In this document: positions 37,092 to 48,564 of the stretch, piece after piece | Layout: the number at the start of each line of letters is the position of its first letter | Position numbering within the stretch: the stretch's first letter is position 1 | From: Shewanella olleyana | GTDB lineage: Bacteria; Pseudomonadota; Gammaproteobacteria; Enterobacterales; Shewanellaceae | Direction of reading: 5' to 3' | Length of the DNA stretch: 64,000 nt | NCBI RefSeq assembly: GCF_023283825.1 | Contig: NZ_JAKILD010000009.1 | Coordinates: 62,001-126,000 of the forward strand | Position numbers and translations under genes: made by a program | The notes under the pieces: generated by a model | Database searches by the model: none | Told to the model about the DNA's origin: nothing | What the model saw: the letters and a program-made list of their open reading frames with translations, nothing else

Positions 37092-37253
37092 ATACCAATC
37101 AGCATAAGAATATGATCATTCTTATTGGTTAAAATCGCTTATAACTTCGTTAGAAATTTTGTAGGTAGAGCAACTAGCTAGCTGCAATTCCAGTATTGTT
37201 CTAAGCGATTTTTCCTACGCAATATCTGATCACTTATTTATCCAGATTGGTAT
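37092..37253. mobile_element. MITE-like inverted-repeat element, copy 2 (162 bp)
   Basis: Same length, ends (ATACCAAT/ATTGGTAT) and interior as the element at 25032-25193, with a few substitutions. It lies between the S46 peptidase terminator and the rplI terminator, both left intact, so insertion was probably neutral. Confidence 0.75.
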
Positions 37254-37283
37254 TAATCTTAAGTCAGACATAAATTTCAGGCA

Positions 37284-37313
37284 TAAAAAAACACCGCCAA
37301 TTGGCGGTGTTTT
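37284..37313 (-). terminator. rpsF-priB-rpsR-rplI operon terminator
   Basis: AACACCGCC-AATT-GGCGGTGTT with a T6 run on the minus strand, about 20 bp after the rplI stop. Confidence 0.9.
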
Positions 37314-37331
37314 CTTTAAAGCAAATTGCTA

Positions 37332-37784
37332 TTAGTCTTCTGCAACAACAGAAACTTTAACAACAGCTTTAACTTCAGTGTGAAGCTGAACTTCAACTTC
37401 GAAGTCACCTAAAGTGCGTAATGCACCTAAAGGTAGACGTACCTCAGCTTTAGCAAGCTCAACGCCAGCAGCAGTAACTGCATCAGCGATGTCGCGAGTA
37501 CCAACTGAACCGAATAGTTTACCTTCGTCACCAGCTTTAGAAGCGATAACAACTGCGTCTAATGCAGCAAGCTTTTCAGCTCGTGCAGCACAAACACCTA
37601 ATTCAGCAGCTAATTTAGCTTCTAATTCAGCGCGACGTGCTTCGAAAACTTTAACGTTTTCGTCATTAGCAACAACAGCTTTGCCTTGTGGCAAAAGGAA
37701 GTTACGTGCGTAACCGGCTTTAACTGAAACTTGGTCACCTAGGTTTCCAAGATTAGCGATTTTATCAAGCAGAATAACGTTCAT
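37332..37784 (-). CDS. rplI: 50S ribosomal protein L9
   Basis: Large-subunit protein at the base of the L1 stalk that limits frameshifting. It has 150 residues. The N-terminal domain [22 protein letters not shown] and the long connecting helix (about 40-75) are evident. Last gene of the rpsF operon. Confidence 0.98.
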   Translation of the reverse strand: MNVILLDKIANLGNLGDQVSVKAGYARNFLLPQGKAVVANDENVKVFEARRAELEAKLAAELGVCAARAEKLAALDAVVIASKAGDEGKLFGSVGTRDIADAVTAAGVELAKAEVRLPLGALRTLGDFEVEVQLHTEVKAVVKVSVVAED

Positions 37785-37812
37785 TATCTAATTCCTCTGA
37801 TTAATACTGCGA

Positions 37813-38052
<240 letters not shown>

Positions 38053-38355
38053 CTAAGTTTTCAATTCGACATTTTCGGCGTGCATAACCAATTTATTTTG
38101 GCCATTTCGTCCTTGCTGCATAGAGATAAACCCTTCAACTTGGACCTGCACGCCTGCTTTTAATTCTTCTGTAACGCTATTAAAACGTTGGCCACTTAAT
38201 ATGACTTGGATGAGGCAATAAACATTTCTCAACATCTGGCCTTCATACCGCTGCGCTTTGTGCTCTAACGTGATTACCTTATGTGGAATCCCGCTTGGGC
38301 TATCAAATCGCTTAGAACGAGTTATCGTTCCTGACAATACTAAGTGATTAATCAC
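38053..38355 (-). CDS. priB: Primosomal replication protein N
   Basis: OB-fold single-strand DNA-binding protein that acts with PriA and DnaT in replication restart. It has 100 residues; the start MINHLVLSGTITR and the FISMQQGRNGQNKLVMHAE end match PriB. Located between rpsF (7 bp) and rpsR as in other gammaproteobacteria. Confidence 0.96.
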   Translation of the reverse strand: MINHLVLSGTITRSKRFDSPSGIPHKVITLEHKAQRYEGQMLRNVYCLIQVILSGQRFNSVTEELKAGVQVQVEGFISMQQGRNGQNKLVMHAENVELKT

Positions 38356-38362
38356 AGATTAA

Positions 38363-38767
38363 TTATTCAGCAGATTCTTCAGCGCTTGCTTCAACTTCTT
38401 TTTCAGCAGCTGGTGCAGCAGTAGGAGCACGACGTGAATCACGCTCATCTTTTGCTTTAGCCATTGGAGAAGCTTCAGTAACAGCAGTTTTAGTGCGCAT
38501 TACCATGTTACGCAGAACAGCGTCATTGAAACGGAAAGCTGTTTCTAACTCTTCGATAGACTCTGCAGTTGCTTCTACGTTCATAAGAACATAGTGAGCT
38601 TTATGTAGGTCTTGAATTGGGTAAGCCAATTGACGACGACCCCAATCTTCTAGACGGCTGATAGTACCGTTAGCATCAGTGATTACACTGCTGTAACGCT
38701 CGATCATACCTGGGACTTGTTCACTTTGATCTGGGTGAACCATAAATACGATTTCATAATGACGCAT
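38363..38767 (-). CDS. rpsF: 30S ribosomal protein S6
   Basis: Small-subunit platform protein that forms a heterodimer with S18. It has 134 residues. The conserved core [18 protein letters not shown] is followed by an acidic C-terminal tail ([13 protein letters not shown]), the kind extended by glutamate addition by RimK in E. coli. AAGGAG lies 6 bp upstream. First gene of the operon. Confidence 0.98.
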   Translation of the reverse strand: MRHYEIVFMVHPDQSEQVPGMIERYSSVITDANGTISRLEDWGRRQLAYPIQDLHKAHYVLMNVEATAESIEELETAFRFNDAVLRNMVMRTKTAVTEASPMAKAKDERDSRRAPTAAPAAEKEVEASAEESAE

Positions 38768-38845
38768 TTATTGCTCCTTACGGTTAATTAGCCTCACGTG
38801 TGGCTCAGTCAGACCAAGTTGGAGGCAAGGAACGAAATTAAATGA
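38768..38845 (-). promoter_or_regulatory. Possible S6:S18 autoregulatory leader of the rpsF operon
   Basis: Minus-strand leader RNA can form a GCCTC/GAGGC stem (38821-38826 with 38791-38795) enclosing a smaller hairpin. An ACCG element lies just before the AAGGAG ribosome binding site. This resembles the S6:S18 leader described for rpsF operons. The folding was done by eye only. Confidence 0.35.
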
Positions 38846-39107
38846 CTGATTTGAGCGCGACATAGTACATAAACACAACACCAAACTCAAGTAATACTTT
38901 CACGTTCACCTTATTAGTTTTAAATACTCGAAATATTCATATATAGGCTTAATTTACTATGCAAAAATTCAATATAAAACTGAACAACTTATGCTTGCTC
39001 GTTAAGGTTTTTAATGACGGTTAGCTTTGCAGCCCACTCGATTACAGGTATTATGTCGCTTCATCCGAATTTCAGGCGTTCCTAATAACAATTCATAGAA
39101 AAGCGTA
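38846..39107. other. Divergent promoter region between rpsF and the DUF481 gene
   Basis: AT-rich DNA that must contain the rpsF operon and DUF481 gene promoters. No repeat, small gene or recognisable operator was found. Confidence 0.5.
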
Positions 39108-39851
39108 ATGAAAAAAGTCATCATTTTTACTTCTACTTTGCTCGCTTCATCTTCAGCCTGGGCACTGGTTCCACCTGATTACAAAGAGCCACCAAGTGAC
39201 TTTAATGCCGAAATTGAAGCTGGGATGCAATTAAACACTGGTAACAATGAGTCACAAAACTTTAATGGCCGAACTTATTTAAAGTACGATACAGATAAAG
39301 CCACACAAGAATTCACTTTCAAAGTCTATTACGCGGCAGATGAAGAATCGACCACTGCAGAAAAATATGATGTTTATGCTCAATCGAGTTACAAACTTGA
39401 AAGTGGTTATATTTTTGGCCGTGGGGAGTTCACTTGGGATGACTTTGGTAGTTATACCAAACTTTCGACAATATCGGCTGGTTATGGTTTTGATATTATC
39501 TCGAACTATCAAACAAAATTAAGTTTAGAGGTTGGTCCTGGTTTTCGTTATGACTTACCTAAAGCAACAGATTCTGATTTAAACCCAGACGCTAACCAAG
39601 ACATTATTTTACGTACTGCGGCAAAGTACTCAGTAAAACTGCAAGAATACACGAGTCTTAATGCTGATTTAACCTCAGAAGTCGGTGAAGACAACAATAC
39701 ACTGACACTCGACTTAAGCTACAAGAATACTTTCCTACAGGACTGGGCTTTCAAGATTGGTGTCAACGTTAAGTACACCGCAGTGGTACCTGAAGACAGT
39801 TTTAAAACCGATACGATTACCACTTTTAATTTACTTTATACCTTCCAGTAA
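39108..39851 (+). CDS. DUF481 family outer membrane protein
   Basis: Exported beta-barrel-like protein of 247 residues related to E. coli YdiY. A signal peptide ends about residue 19 (SSAWA). The mature part has alternating strands with FNAEIEAGMQLNTGNNESQNF and a terminal aromatic (FNLLYTFQ). Its function is unknown. Followed by a strong terminator shared with rlmB. Confidence 0.86.
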   Translation: MKKVIIFTSTLLASSSAWALVPPDYKEPPSDFNAEIEAGMQLNTGNNESQNFNGRTYLKYDTDKATQEFTFKVYYAADEESTTAEKYDVYAQSSYKLESGYIFGRGEFTWDDFGSYTKLSTISAGYGFDIISNYQTKLSLEVGPGFRYDLPKATDSDLNPDANQDIILRTAAKYSVKLQEYTSLNADLTSEVGEDNNTLTLDLSYKNTFLQDWAFKIGVNVKYTAVVPEDSFKTDTITTFNLLYTFQ

Positions 39852-39876
39852 TCAGCAGTTTTCAAACCTCATAAAA

Positions 39877-39903
39877 CAAAAAACGGGCTCTAGGCCCGTT
39901 TTT
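39877..39903. terminator. Terminator between the DUF481 gene and rlmB
   Basis: AAACGGG/CCCGTTT stem around a CTCTAGG loop, with A-rich left and T-rich right flanks, so it can serve both converging transcripts. Confidence 0.85.
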
Positions 39904-39934
39904 AATATAAATCGCTTATCTGTTGATTGTGGCG

Positions 39935-40675
39935 TTAAGCTTTACGCTGACGTACAGCTTCAAACAAACAAATACCCGTTGCAACTGATACGTTTAAACT
40001 TGAAACACTACCTGCCATTGGGATCGAGACGATTGAATCGCAACTTTCGCGCGTCAAACGGCGTAACCCTTTATCTTCTGCACCCATAGCAATGGCCAAA
40101 GGACCTTTTAAGTCTGCTTGGTACAACTCACAATCAGCTTCACCTGCTGCACCAATAATCCACACCCCTTTTTGCTGAATGTGACGCATGGTGCGGGCAA
40201 GGTTAGTTACCTGAAATAATGGAATGGTTTCTGCCGCGCCGCAAGCCACTTTACTGACCGTGGCAGTTAAGCCAACTGAGTTATCCTTTGGTACGATAAT
40301 CCCTTGAACACCAGCCGCATCCGCATTACGTAGACATGCGCCTAGGTTGTGAGGGTCAGTAACGCCATCAAGAATTAACAGAAATGGCAGCTCAGTTTTT
40401 TCAAGCAATGCATCTAAATCATTTTCAGTCAGGATTTTTGCAGGCTTTACTCGCGCCACAATACCTTGGTGTTGACTGCTTGCAGATTTTTCATCAAGCA
40501 CTTTACGGCCCGAACGCTGCACAGATACACCATATTGGTTTGCAGTGTTAATTAATGGCAGTACACGTTCATCTTCACGCCCCTGCACTACCCATAATTC
40601 AATCACACGCTCAGGTGCATTTCGTAGCAAAGCTTCAACAGCATGGATGCCAAAAATGATATCTTGTTTTTTCAT
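39935..40675 (-). CDS. rlmB: 23S rRNA (guanosine-2'-O-)-methyltransferase RlmB
   Basis: SpoU-family (SPOUT) enzyme that methylates G2251 in the peptidyl-transferase centre. It has 246 residues. The motifs are [38 protein letters not shown] and [18 protein letters not shown]. It lies 4 bp after rnr and is cotranscribed with it, the usual arrangement. Confidence 0.97.
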   Translation of the reverse strand: MKKQDIIFGIHAVEALLRNAPERVIELWVVQGREDERVLPLINTANQYGVSVQRSGRKVLDEKSASSQHQGIVARVKPAKILTENDLDALLEKTELPFLLILDGVTDPHNLGACLRNADAAGVQGIIVPKDNSVGLTATVSKVACGAAETIPLFQVTNLARTMRHIQQKGVWIIGAAGEADCELYQADLKGPLAIAMGAEDKGLRRLTRESCDSIVSIPMAGSVSSLNVSVATGICLFEAVRQRKA

Positions 40676-40679
40676 TTAC

Positions 40680-43154
40680 TTATTTTCTCTTACGCTTTGC
40701 TTTAGATGGTTTTTTCGCAGCTGTAGCCGCTGAGCTTTTTACAGGTTTTTTAGATGCCTTACCTGTGCTCTTTTTCTTAGCACTGGATTTAGAGCGCGGT
40801 TTTTTCGTGCTACTTGAGCCACGCTTAGTTCCGGCTTTTTCATCTTTACTATCACTGCTTGAACCCGACTGATTCGAACCTGCTTTACTTGAGCCTGCTT
40901 TGGCGCCTTCAAGGTTAGCCCTTTCACGTGCAGTTAACGGTTTACGATTCGACTTTTTACGGCTCTTACCGTGATCGCCGAGCATGATAAGATCTATTTG
41001 ACGATCATCCAAGTTAACGGCAGCAACTTTTACACTGACTTCATCACCGACTTGATAGATGTTCTTGGTATTTTCACCAACCAAACGTTGACGCATTGGG
41101 TCAAACTGATAGTAATCACTCACTAAACTTGAAATATGCACTAAGCCATCGATGTAAAGATCTTTTAATCTCACAAACAAACCAAAGCTAGTCACAGAAG
41201 CAATAACCGCTTCAAAATCATCACCAACATGGTCTTGCATGTACTCACACTTAAGCCAGTCAGCTACATCACGAGTGGCTTCATCTGCGCGGCGTTCCGT
41301 TGTCGAACACTCTTCACCTAGCTTATCCAACTCTTCAAGATCGTAATGATAACCACCTTCAGGGGTCCACTTATCTTTAACATTGCCATCTTGTGCCGCT
41401 AATAAATAGCGGATCACACGGTGCAATACCAAGTCAGGATAGCGGCGAATAGGCGAAGTGAAATGCGAGTATTCAGTTAATGCTAAACCAAAGTGACCGT
41501 CATCATCAGGGCTATATACCGCTTGTCTCATTGAGCGCAGTAACATGATTTGAATCAATTCAGCATCAGGTCTGTCGGCAATTTTTAACATCACATCTTG
41601 GTAATCAGATGGTGTAGGTTCCTCACCACCGCCCATCGATAACCCGCGCTCTGCTAAAAACTCTTTAAAGTTAGCTAATTTGGTTTCCGATGGCGCTTCA
41701 TGCACACGGTATAACACTTCACCTTTGTGCTTTTTAACAAATTTAGCCGAGGCAACGTTCGCTAAAATCATGCACTCTTCAATAATTTTATGCGCTTGGT
41801 TACGGCTACGAGGCACAATCGCTTCAATCTTACGTTGCTCATTGAATATGAACTGAGTTTCAACCGTTTCAAAAGCAATTGCACCACGTTCAGCTCGGCG
41901 CTCATTCAAGGTTAAGTACAAAGATTGTAAACATTGAAGATGCGGGAATAAGCTTTCGTGTTCAGGGGCGATTTCGCCACCTTCAAGCATTGCTGCTACT
42001 TGGGTATAAGTAAATCTTGCATGTGAATGCATCACTGCAGGATAAAACTTATAACCAGATAACTTACCCGCCGCTGAAATCGTCATTTCCGCAACCATAC
42101 ATAAACGGTCAACATGCGGATTTAGCGAACATAAACCATTAGAGATTTTTTCTGGCAGCATTGGGATTACTTGTGAAGGGAAATACACTGAGTTACCACG
42201 TGCGCGAGCTTCTTCATCTAATGCTGAATCCGTTCGCACATAATGGCTCACATCCGCAATCGCCACCCATAAACGCCAGCCGCCACTCGGTTTTGTTTCA
42301 GCGTAAACCGCATCATCAAAATCTCGGGCATCTTCACCATCAATGGTCACTAAAGGCAGGTGACGTAAATCAACACGGCCTTGCTTATCAGATTCAGGGA
42401 CTTCGTCAGGAATGCGTTTAAGCTTTTTCTCAATAACTGAAGACCATTTGTGCGGTAAATCGTAATTGCGCAGTGCAATCTCAATTTCCATTCCCGGTGC
42501 CATGGTTTTACCAAGCACTTCAGTCACTTTTGCAGCCGCTTTAACAAAGCGGCCTGGTCGGCGAGTTAATTCAACCACCACAACATCGCCCGCACGGGCG
42601 CCATTGCTATCTTCTTTAGCAATTAAAATTTCTTGGGTGATACGTCTATCGTCTGCAATAACAAAAGCCATTCCAGCATCAACATGGTAGCGGCCAACTA
42701 ATGGGGCGACTCTTTGTTGTACTAATCTGACAATACGCGCTTCACGACGTCCACGACGATCTGAGCCTGCTTTTTGCGCTAAGACTTTATCGCCATGAAA
42801 ATACATCTGCATATCACGGTTATTAATAAATAGGTCATCGCCACCTTCATCAGATTTAAAAAATCCGAATCCGTCTCGGTGACCAATCACACTGCCTGAA
42901 AGTAAATCCATCTTTTCAGGTAAGCCATAACTATGGCCGCGGGTATAAACCAGTTGTCCATCACGTTCCATTGCACGCAAACGTCTTCTTAACGCTTCAA
43001 GATGATCTTCATCAACCATCTTTAATGCTGCTGCAATGTGTTCTCTAGTAACAGGTGATTTCTGAGCGCGTAAATACTCTAAGATGTATTCACGGCTAGG
43101 GATTGGGTTTTCGTACTTGTCTTGCTCTCTCTCAAAATGAGGATCGTTGATCAT
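40680..43154 (-). CDS. rnr: Ribonuclease R
   Basis: Processive 3'-5' exoribonuclease able to unwind structured RNA; needed in cold and stress and in trans-translation. It has 824 residues: winged-helix and two cold-shock domains (about 20-240), the RNB domain (about 265-600) with [11 protein letters not shown], an S1 domain (about 640-725) and a long Lys/Ser-rich basic tail (about 735-824). Gene order motX-rnr-rlmB on one strand. Confidence 0.97.
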   Translation of the reverse strand: MINDPHFEREQDKYENPIPSREYILEYLRAQKSPVTREHIAAALKMVDEDHLEALRRRLRAMERDGQLVYTRGHSYGLPEKMDLLSGSVIGHRDGFGFFKSDEGGDDLFINNRDMQMYFHGDKVLAQKAGSDRRGRREARIVRLVQQRVAPLVGRYHVDAGMAFVIADDRRITQEILIAKEDSNGARAGDVVVVELTRRPGRFVKAAAKVTEVLGKTMAPGMEIEIALRNYDLPHKWSSVIEKKLKRIPDEVPESDKQGRVDLRHLPLVTIDGEDARDFDDAVYAETKPSGGWRLWVAIADVSHYVRTDSALDEEARARGNSVYFPSQVIPMLPEKISNGLCSLNPHVDRLCMVAEMTISAAGKLSGYKFYPAVMHSHARFTYTQVAAMLEGGEIAPEHESLFPHLQCLQSLYLTLNERRAERGAIAFETVETQFIFNEQRKIEAIVPRSRNQAHKIIEECMILANVASAKFVKKHKGEVLYRVHEAPSETKLANFKEFLAERGLSMGGGEEPTPSDYQDVMLKIADRPDAELIQIMLLRSMRQAVYSPDDDGHFGLALTEYSHFTSPIRRYPDLVLHRVIRYLLAAQDGNVKDKWTPEGGYHYDLEELDKLGEECSTTERRADEATRDVADWLKCEYMQDHVGDDFEAVIASVTSFGLFVRLKDLYIDGLVHISSLVSDYYQFDPMRQRLVGENTKNIYQVGDEVSVKVAAVNLDDRQIDLIMLGDHGKSRKKSNRKPLTARERANLEGAKAGSSKAGSNQSGSSSDSKDEKAGTKRGSSSTKKPRSKSSAKKKSTGKASKKPVKSSAATAAKKPSKAKRKRK

Positions 43155-43196
43155 TCAATTTCCAAATAATTTACTCCAATGTTGGAGTCTTAGCGT

Positions 43197-43808
43197 TTAG
43201 TGCAGCTGCGGCTGCTGTGCTCGCGCGACTATACTTGCGGGCATCTTAGCGGCTAATTTCTGCAATAATGAAGTCGCTTTTTTCTGTGTGGCTTCATCAT
43301 TAAATACGCTGTTATATAACCAATGGTAACCTAACTTGTAATCTACAGGACTACCATAACCTTCGCCAAATAGGCGAACTAACATTAATCGTGCTGGCAC
43401 ATCGCCATTAGCAGCAGCAGGCATCACATACTGCACGGCACGGTTTTTATCTTTGACTACCATTTTGCCGTGATAGTAATATTCGGCCAGTTTTAGCATC
43501 GCCTCAGCGCTACCTTGCTCTGCAGCAATTTGTAATTGTTTCATGCCTCTGGATGCATGCTGCGGCACACAAACACCATGATTAAGCATCTCGCCCCATA
43601 AGAATTGATACATGGGCTGCTTTAGCACTTCGGCTCTCGCTTCGATGTCTTGCACTAGCTGACAATCATCCGCTTTAACTTGCTGTAAATATTGATTCGT
43701 TCGGATCAATTTAAGTAATTGCTCATCATTATAAATATCTACTGAAGCCATTTCAGCAACAAGCATATAAGGAATAAAGCACAATACTAATAAACTTAAA
43801 CGCAGCAT
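43197..43808 (-). CDS. motX: Sodium-type flagellar motor protein MotX
   Basis: Periplasmic T-ring component of polar flagellar motors that helps dock PomAB-type stators. From the ATG ending at 43808 the product has 203 residues with a signal peptide (about 1-19, MLVAEMAS) and Sel1-type repeats (about 82-170: HGVCVPQHASRGMKQLQIAA and AEYYYHGKMVVKDKNRAVQY). The position between purA and rnr is the known place of motX in Shewanella. A sigma28-like promoter lies just upstream, which supports a flagellar function. Confidence 0.85.
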   Translation of the reverse strand: MLRLSLLVLCFIPYMLVAEMASVDIYNDEQLLKLIRTNQYLQQVKADDCQLVQDIEARAEVLKQPMYQFLWGEMLNHGVCVPQHASRGMKQLQIAAEQGSAEAMLKLAEYYYHGKMVVKDKNRAVQYVMPAAANGDVPARLMLVRLFGEGYGSPVDYKLGYHWLYNSVFNDEATQKKATSLLQKLAAKMPASIVARAQQPQLH

Positions 43809-43840
43809 AACGATTCTCAATGACACTTTAGTTACTCAAT

Positions 43841-43867
43841 GCATCGGCATTATAGCTCAATTCTTGA
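43841..43867 (-). promoter_or_regulatory. Putative sigma28 (FliA) promoter of motX
   Basis: The minus strand reads TCAA-N15-GCCGATGC, close to the FliA consensus TAAA-N15-GCCGATAA, with the -10 about 33 bp before the motX ATG. A TATAAT also lies inside the spacer, but it has no convincing -35. Confidence 0.55.
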
Positions 43868-44013
43868 GTATTAACTGCACAAACCACAATTATTCAACAC
43901 AATAGAAAGTGGCAATAAATGTATTAGATAGGATAAAAATGACGAAAGTAACTGGAGGAAAGCAGTGAATGTTCGATTTAAATTTTCAATCTGAAAACGG
44001 TTTAACTACACAA

Positions 44014-44040
44014 TAAAAAGGCCGCTAAGTTAGCGGCCTT
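44014..44040 (-). terminator. purA terminator
   Basis: AAGGCCGCTA/TAGCGGCCTT stem followed by T5 on the minus strand, 8 bp after the purA stop. Confidence 0.9.
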
Positions 44041-44047
44041 AATTGTG

Positions 44048-45602
<1,555 letters not shown>

Positions 45603-45710
45603 TCAATCCACAATTTTATATTATCCCAACAACAGAAAATAACGACACACAACAAAAGCAACATCATTATCACTTTATATCATAGCCGTATTTCAGTTCA
45701 AAAAGGCAAT

Positions 45711-45739
45711 AAAAAACCCAGCATATAGCTGGGTTTTTT
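45711..45739 (-). terminator. rplM-rpsI terminator
   Basis: AACCCAGC/GCTGGGTT stem followed by T6 on the minus strand, 17 bp after the rpsI stop. Confidence 0.9.
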
Positions 45740-45755
45740 GAACTCTGAAAACGAA

Positions 45756-46148
45756 TTAACGTTTTGAGAATTGTGGCTTACGACGTGCTTTACGTAGACC
45801 AACTTTCTTACGCTCAACTTTACGAGCATCACGGGTAACGAAACCAGCGCCACGTAAAGAAGGACGTAGAGCTTCGTCTAACTGAAGCAATGCACGAGTA
45901 ATACCGTGACGAATTGCACCTGCTTGGCCAGTGGTTCCACCGCCTTTAACAGTTACATATATGTCAAGTTTGTCAGTCATTTCAACTAGCTCTAGTGGTT
46001 GACGAACAACCATACGAGCAGTTTCACGACCAAAATATACATCAAGTGGACGTTGGTTAACAACGATTTGACCACTACCTGCTTTAGCGAATACGCGAGC
46101 AGTTGATGTTTTACGACGGCCAGTGCCGTAGTACTGAGTTGCAGACAT
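45756..46148 (-). CDS. rpsI: 30S ribosomal protein S9
   Basis: Small-subunit head protein whose C-terminal tail reaches the P site. It has 130 residues; [15 protein letters not shown] at the start and the [18 protein letters not shown] end are diagnostic. Lies 15 bp after rplM. Confidence 0.98.
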   Translation of the reverse strand: MSATQYYGTGRRKTSTARVFAKAGSGQIVVNQRPLDVYFGRETARMVVRQPLELVEMTDKLDIYVTVKGGGTTGQAGAIRHGITRALLQLDEALRPSLRGAGFVTRDARKVERKKVGLRKARRKPQFSKR

Positions 46149-46163
46149 TAGCTTACTCCCGTA

Positions 46164-46595
46164 TTAGATATCAAGAACTTGAGGTTGTTGTGCAGCATGG
46201 TTATGTTCAGTGCCAGCGTAAACTTTAAGTTTACGGAACATAGCACGGCCCAAAGGACCTTTTGGTAACATACCCTTAACTGCTTTCTCGATAATCATTT
46301 CAGGCTTATGATCTTGCAGCTTTTCAAAAGTAATCTGCTTAATACCACCGATGAAACCTGAATGTGAGTAGTAAACTTTGCCTTTAGCTTTGTTACCAGT
46401 CACTGTAACTTTATCAGCGTTAATAACGATGATGTAGTCACCAGTGTCAACATGAGGAGTATACTCTGGCTTGTGCTTACCGCGTAAACGAGTAGCAATT
46501 TCAGTAGCGATACGACCTAAAGTTTTACCTTCAGCATCAACGACGAACCAGTCACGTGTGACTGTTTCTGGTGTAGCAGTAAATGTAGTCTTCAT
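46164..46595 (-). CDS. rplM: 50S ribosomal protein L13
   Basis: Early-assembly large-subunit protein. From the ATG ending at 46595 ([12 protein letters not shown]) it has 143 residues. [20 protein letters not shown] and [14 protein letters not shown] are family blocks. An upstream in-frame start adding five residues is rejected because homologues begin at MKT. Heads the rplM-rpsI operon. Confidence 0.98.
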   Translation of the reverse strand: MKTTFTATPETVTRDWFVVDAEGKTLGRIATEIATRLRGKHKPEYTPHVDTGDYIIVINADKVTVTGNKAKGKVYYSHSGFIGGIKQITFEKLQDHKPEMIIEKAVKGMLPKGPLGRAMFRKLKVYAGTEHNHAAQQPQVLDI

Positions 46596-46740
46596 TTTAC
46601 AAAAACCCAATGTTTAAAATTCTGTCTCAATGCTGACTGCACATGCAATCAACACAATGACCATTTCAAAGCCCCTTCGAGCTGAAATTGGTTTAAATCG
46701 TCCACCCAAATCGGTGGAGTAACGAGGGCAGGTGGCGGAT
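46596..46740 (-). promoter_or_regulatory. rplM leader with possible regulatory hairpins
   Basis: The minus-strand leader contains CCACC-GATTT-GGTGG and then CCAATTTCA...TTGAAATGG, two hairpins ahead of the rplM ATG. This is compatible with an L13-type autoregulatory leader. The pairing is by eye, and the functional assignment is inference. Confidence 0.35.
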
Positions 46741-46790
46741 TATAGACAAAGCTGAGTTAAAAATCACCTAATTTTTTCATAAATATAAAA

Positions 46791-46812
46791 AAATCACCTC
46801 TGTGGGTGATTT
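46791..46812 (-). terminator. Probable zapE terminator, separated from zapE by a repeat element
   Basis: AAATCACC-CACAGA-GGTGATTT with T7 on the minus strand. It is the first terminator after zapE but lies about 400 bp from its stop codon, because a 270-bp element occupies the gap. Confidence 0.75.
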
Positions 46813-46911
46813 CTCAATTTATTACTGTTTATAAGCTTAATAAAGGTGCGAGTGACTCAAACATCATGTTCAATTGTTGAACCGATTTATCACCTTCAAA
46901 TTAGACGCCTC

Positions 46912-47181
46912 TATATACCCAAACAACCTGAAGATGCTCGATTTCAGCAAGAATTTACACGCGTTTAGGCAAGGCATTGATTGCGGGTAATGGTTATTCC
47001 CTTTTCAAAATCAATAACGCAGCATAAACGCGTGTAAAACTTGCCCTCAGGGAGTTTCACCGTGTTCCCACTACGTTGTTGCGCTAATTTATAAGGTACC
47101 TACATTACCGCATTAACGCGCCTAGTATTGAATACACGGTGAAGCTCTGAAACACGTATCTTCAAGTTGTTTGGGTATATA
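46912..47181. mobile_element. MITE-like element with 24-bp terminal inverted repeats (270 bp)
   Basis: The ends TATATACCCAAACAACCTG and, reversed on the right, TATATACCCAAACAACTTG match at 23 of 24 positions when continued through GAAGAT. No open reading frame is inside. It contains ACACGCG and TTACACGCG sub-repeats. It lies between the zapE stop and its terminator. The family is probably dispersed, but only one copy is in this window. Confidence 0.75.
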
Positions 47182-47215
47182 TGTAGCTCTTTGTAATCTT
47201 CTCATCGATTATTGA

Positions 47216-48328
47216 CTAGGGAAGATGCTCTAACGTGAGGTAATCGTGAGATTGCATTTCTATTAGCCTTGAGCGACAACGTCTAAATTCAAAACTCAGT
47301 AAACCGTCGGTATAAATATCTTCTAATGAGACTTCTGCTGAAATAATCAGTTTTACATTACGCTCATAAAATTCATCAACCATTGCCAGAAAGCGTCTCG
47401 CAATATCATCACCTGTAGTAGAAGACCCCATTTGCTCAAGCCCGCTAACTAATACGGTGTGATATAACCTAGCCACTTCCATATAATCACGCTGCGAACG
47501 AGGTCCGTCACACAAGTCTCTAAAGTTCGCTAATAAAACCCCTTGAGACTGCTGACGAATGCCGATTTCACGTCCTTCAATTTCAATAGCGCCAGTTAAC
47601 ACTTCTGACTCTGGTGCTAACTGACCAAAATAAGTGATTAAGTTAGCATCCGCTTGTTCATCTAACGGATAGTGGTATATCTCAGCTTGCTCAAGTGTGC
47701 GTAGACGGTAATCAATGCCTGAGTCGACATTTAAGATTTCACAGTGTTCATTGATTAATTTAATCGCAGGCAAAAAACGGGCGCGTTGTAAGCCGTTCTT
47801 ATATAAGTCATCTGGAATAATGTTGGAGGTCGCGACTAGTGCCACACCTTCTTTAAATAAATATTGAAACAAAGTACCCAGTAACATGGCATCAGTAATG
47901 TCAGAGACAAAAAATTCATCAAAACAAATAATCTTGTATTGCTGCGCCATTTTCTTTGCAATGCTAATCAGAGGATCTTGAACCCCTTCCATTTCACCTA
48001 GGTCATGATGCAATTGATGCATAAAACGATGAAAGTGAGCACGTAGCTTTTTGTCCGTTGGCAGCGCATCATAAAAGGTATCCATGAGATAGGTCTTACC
48101 TCGCCCTACTCCGCCCCATAAATACAACCCTTGTACAGAAGCAGTGGATTGTTTCACACCAATCGCACCAAGGAGTTTGCTAAAGCCAGAAGGTTGAGTA
48201 TCGGCTGCGATGACTTCTTCATAAACGCGTTGCAGTGATTTGACTGCTTGCTCTTGTGCCAAATCGTGAGCGAAACCATCACGGGTTAAATCTTGTTGAT
48301 AATGCTGCCAAGGGCTTAACTGCGACAC
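47216..48328 (-). CDS. zapE: Cell division protein ZapE (AFG1-type ATPase)
   Basis: AFG1-like P-loop ATPase that acts on FtsZ rings under stress. I start it at the GTG ending at 48328 (MSQLSPWQHYQ, 370 aa; E. coli 375), because GAGAG lies 8 bp upstream; the ATG 14 codons earlier has none. Walker A is GVGRGKTYLMD and Walker B is IICFDEFFVSDITDAM. Divergent from degQ. Confidence 0.93.
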   Translation of the reverse strand: MSQLSPWQHYQQDLTRDGFAHDLAQEQAVKSLQRVYEEVIAADTQPSGFSKLLGAIGVKQSTASVQGLYLWGGVGRGKTYLMDTFYDALPTDKKLRAHFHRFMHQLHHDLGEMEGVQDPLISIAKKMAQQYKIICFDEFFVSDITDAMLLGTLFQYLFKEGVALVATSNIIPDDLYKNGLQRARFLPAIKLINEHCEILNVDSGIDYRLRTLEQAEIYHYPLDEQADANLITYFGQLAPESEVLTGAIEIEGREIGIRQQSQGVLLANFRDLCDGPRSQRDYMEVARLYHTVLVSGLEQMGSSTTGDDIARRFLAMVDEFYERNVKLIISAEVSLEDIYTDGLLSFEFRRCRSRLIEMQSHDYLTLEHLP

Positions 48329-48564
48329 GAATACGACTCTCTTATGCTGCTGAAAATTCGAAGCAATCATAGCATGCAGCTACAATAGAGGTAACGCTTA
48401 TAGCCACAAAAAATTAACCTTTGTTAATAAACGCTGAACTAATTGAAACTTCATCGACTCCGAGGTTATATATTTAGTGTATGTTTAACTGATTAATCTC
48501 ATCTAAGGCGGCCGTTCAAGCGTATTGCCAGAGACATGATTTAATTTTCAAGGAGCAAGAATTA
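48329..48564. other. zapE/degQ divergent promoter region
   Basis: Holds the degQ promoter and the zapE start region. A weak sigmaE-like TGAAACTT near 48438 has no good -10. Nothing else recognisable. Confidence 0.4.

Noticed and set aside
48437..48470. Possible sigmaE promoter before degQ
   Set aside because: The TGAAACTT -35-like element lacks a matching -10 at the right spacing.
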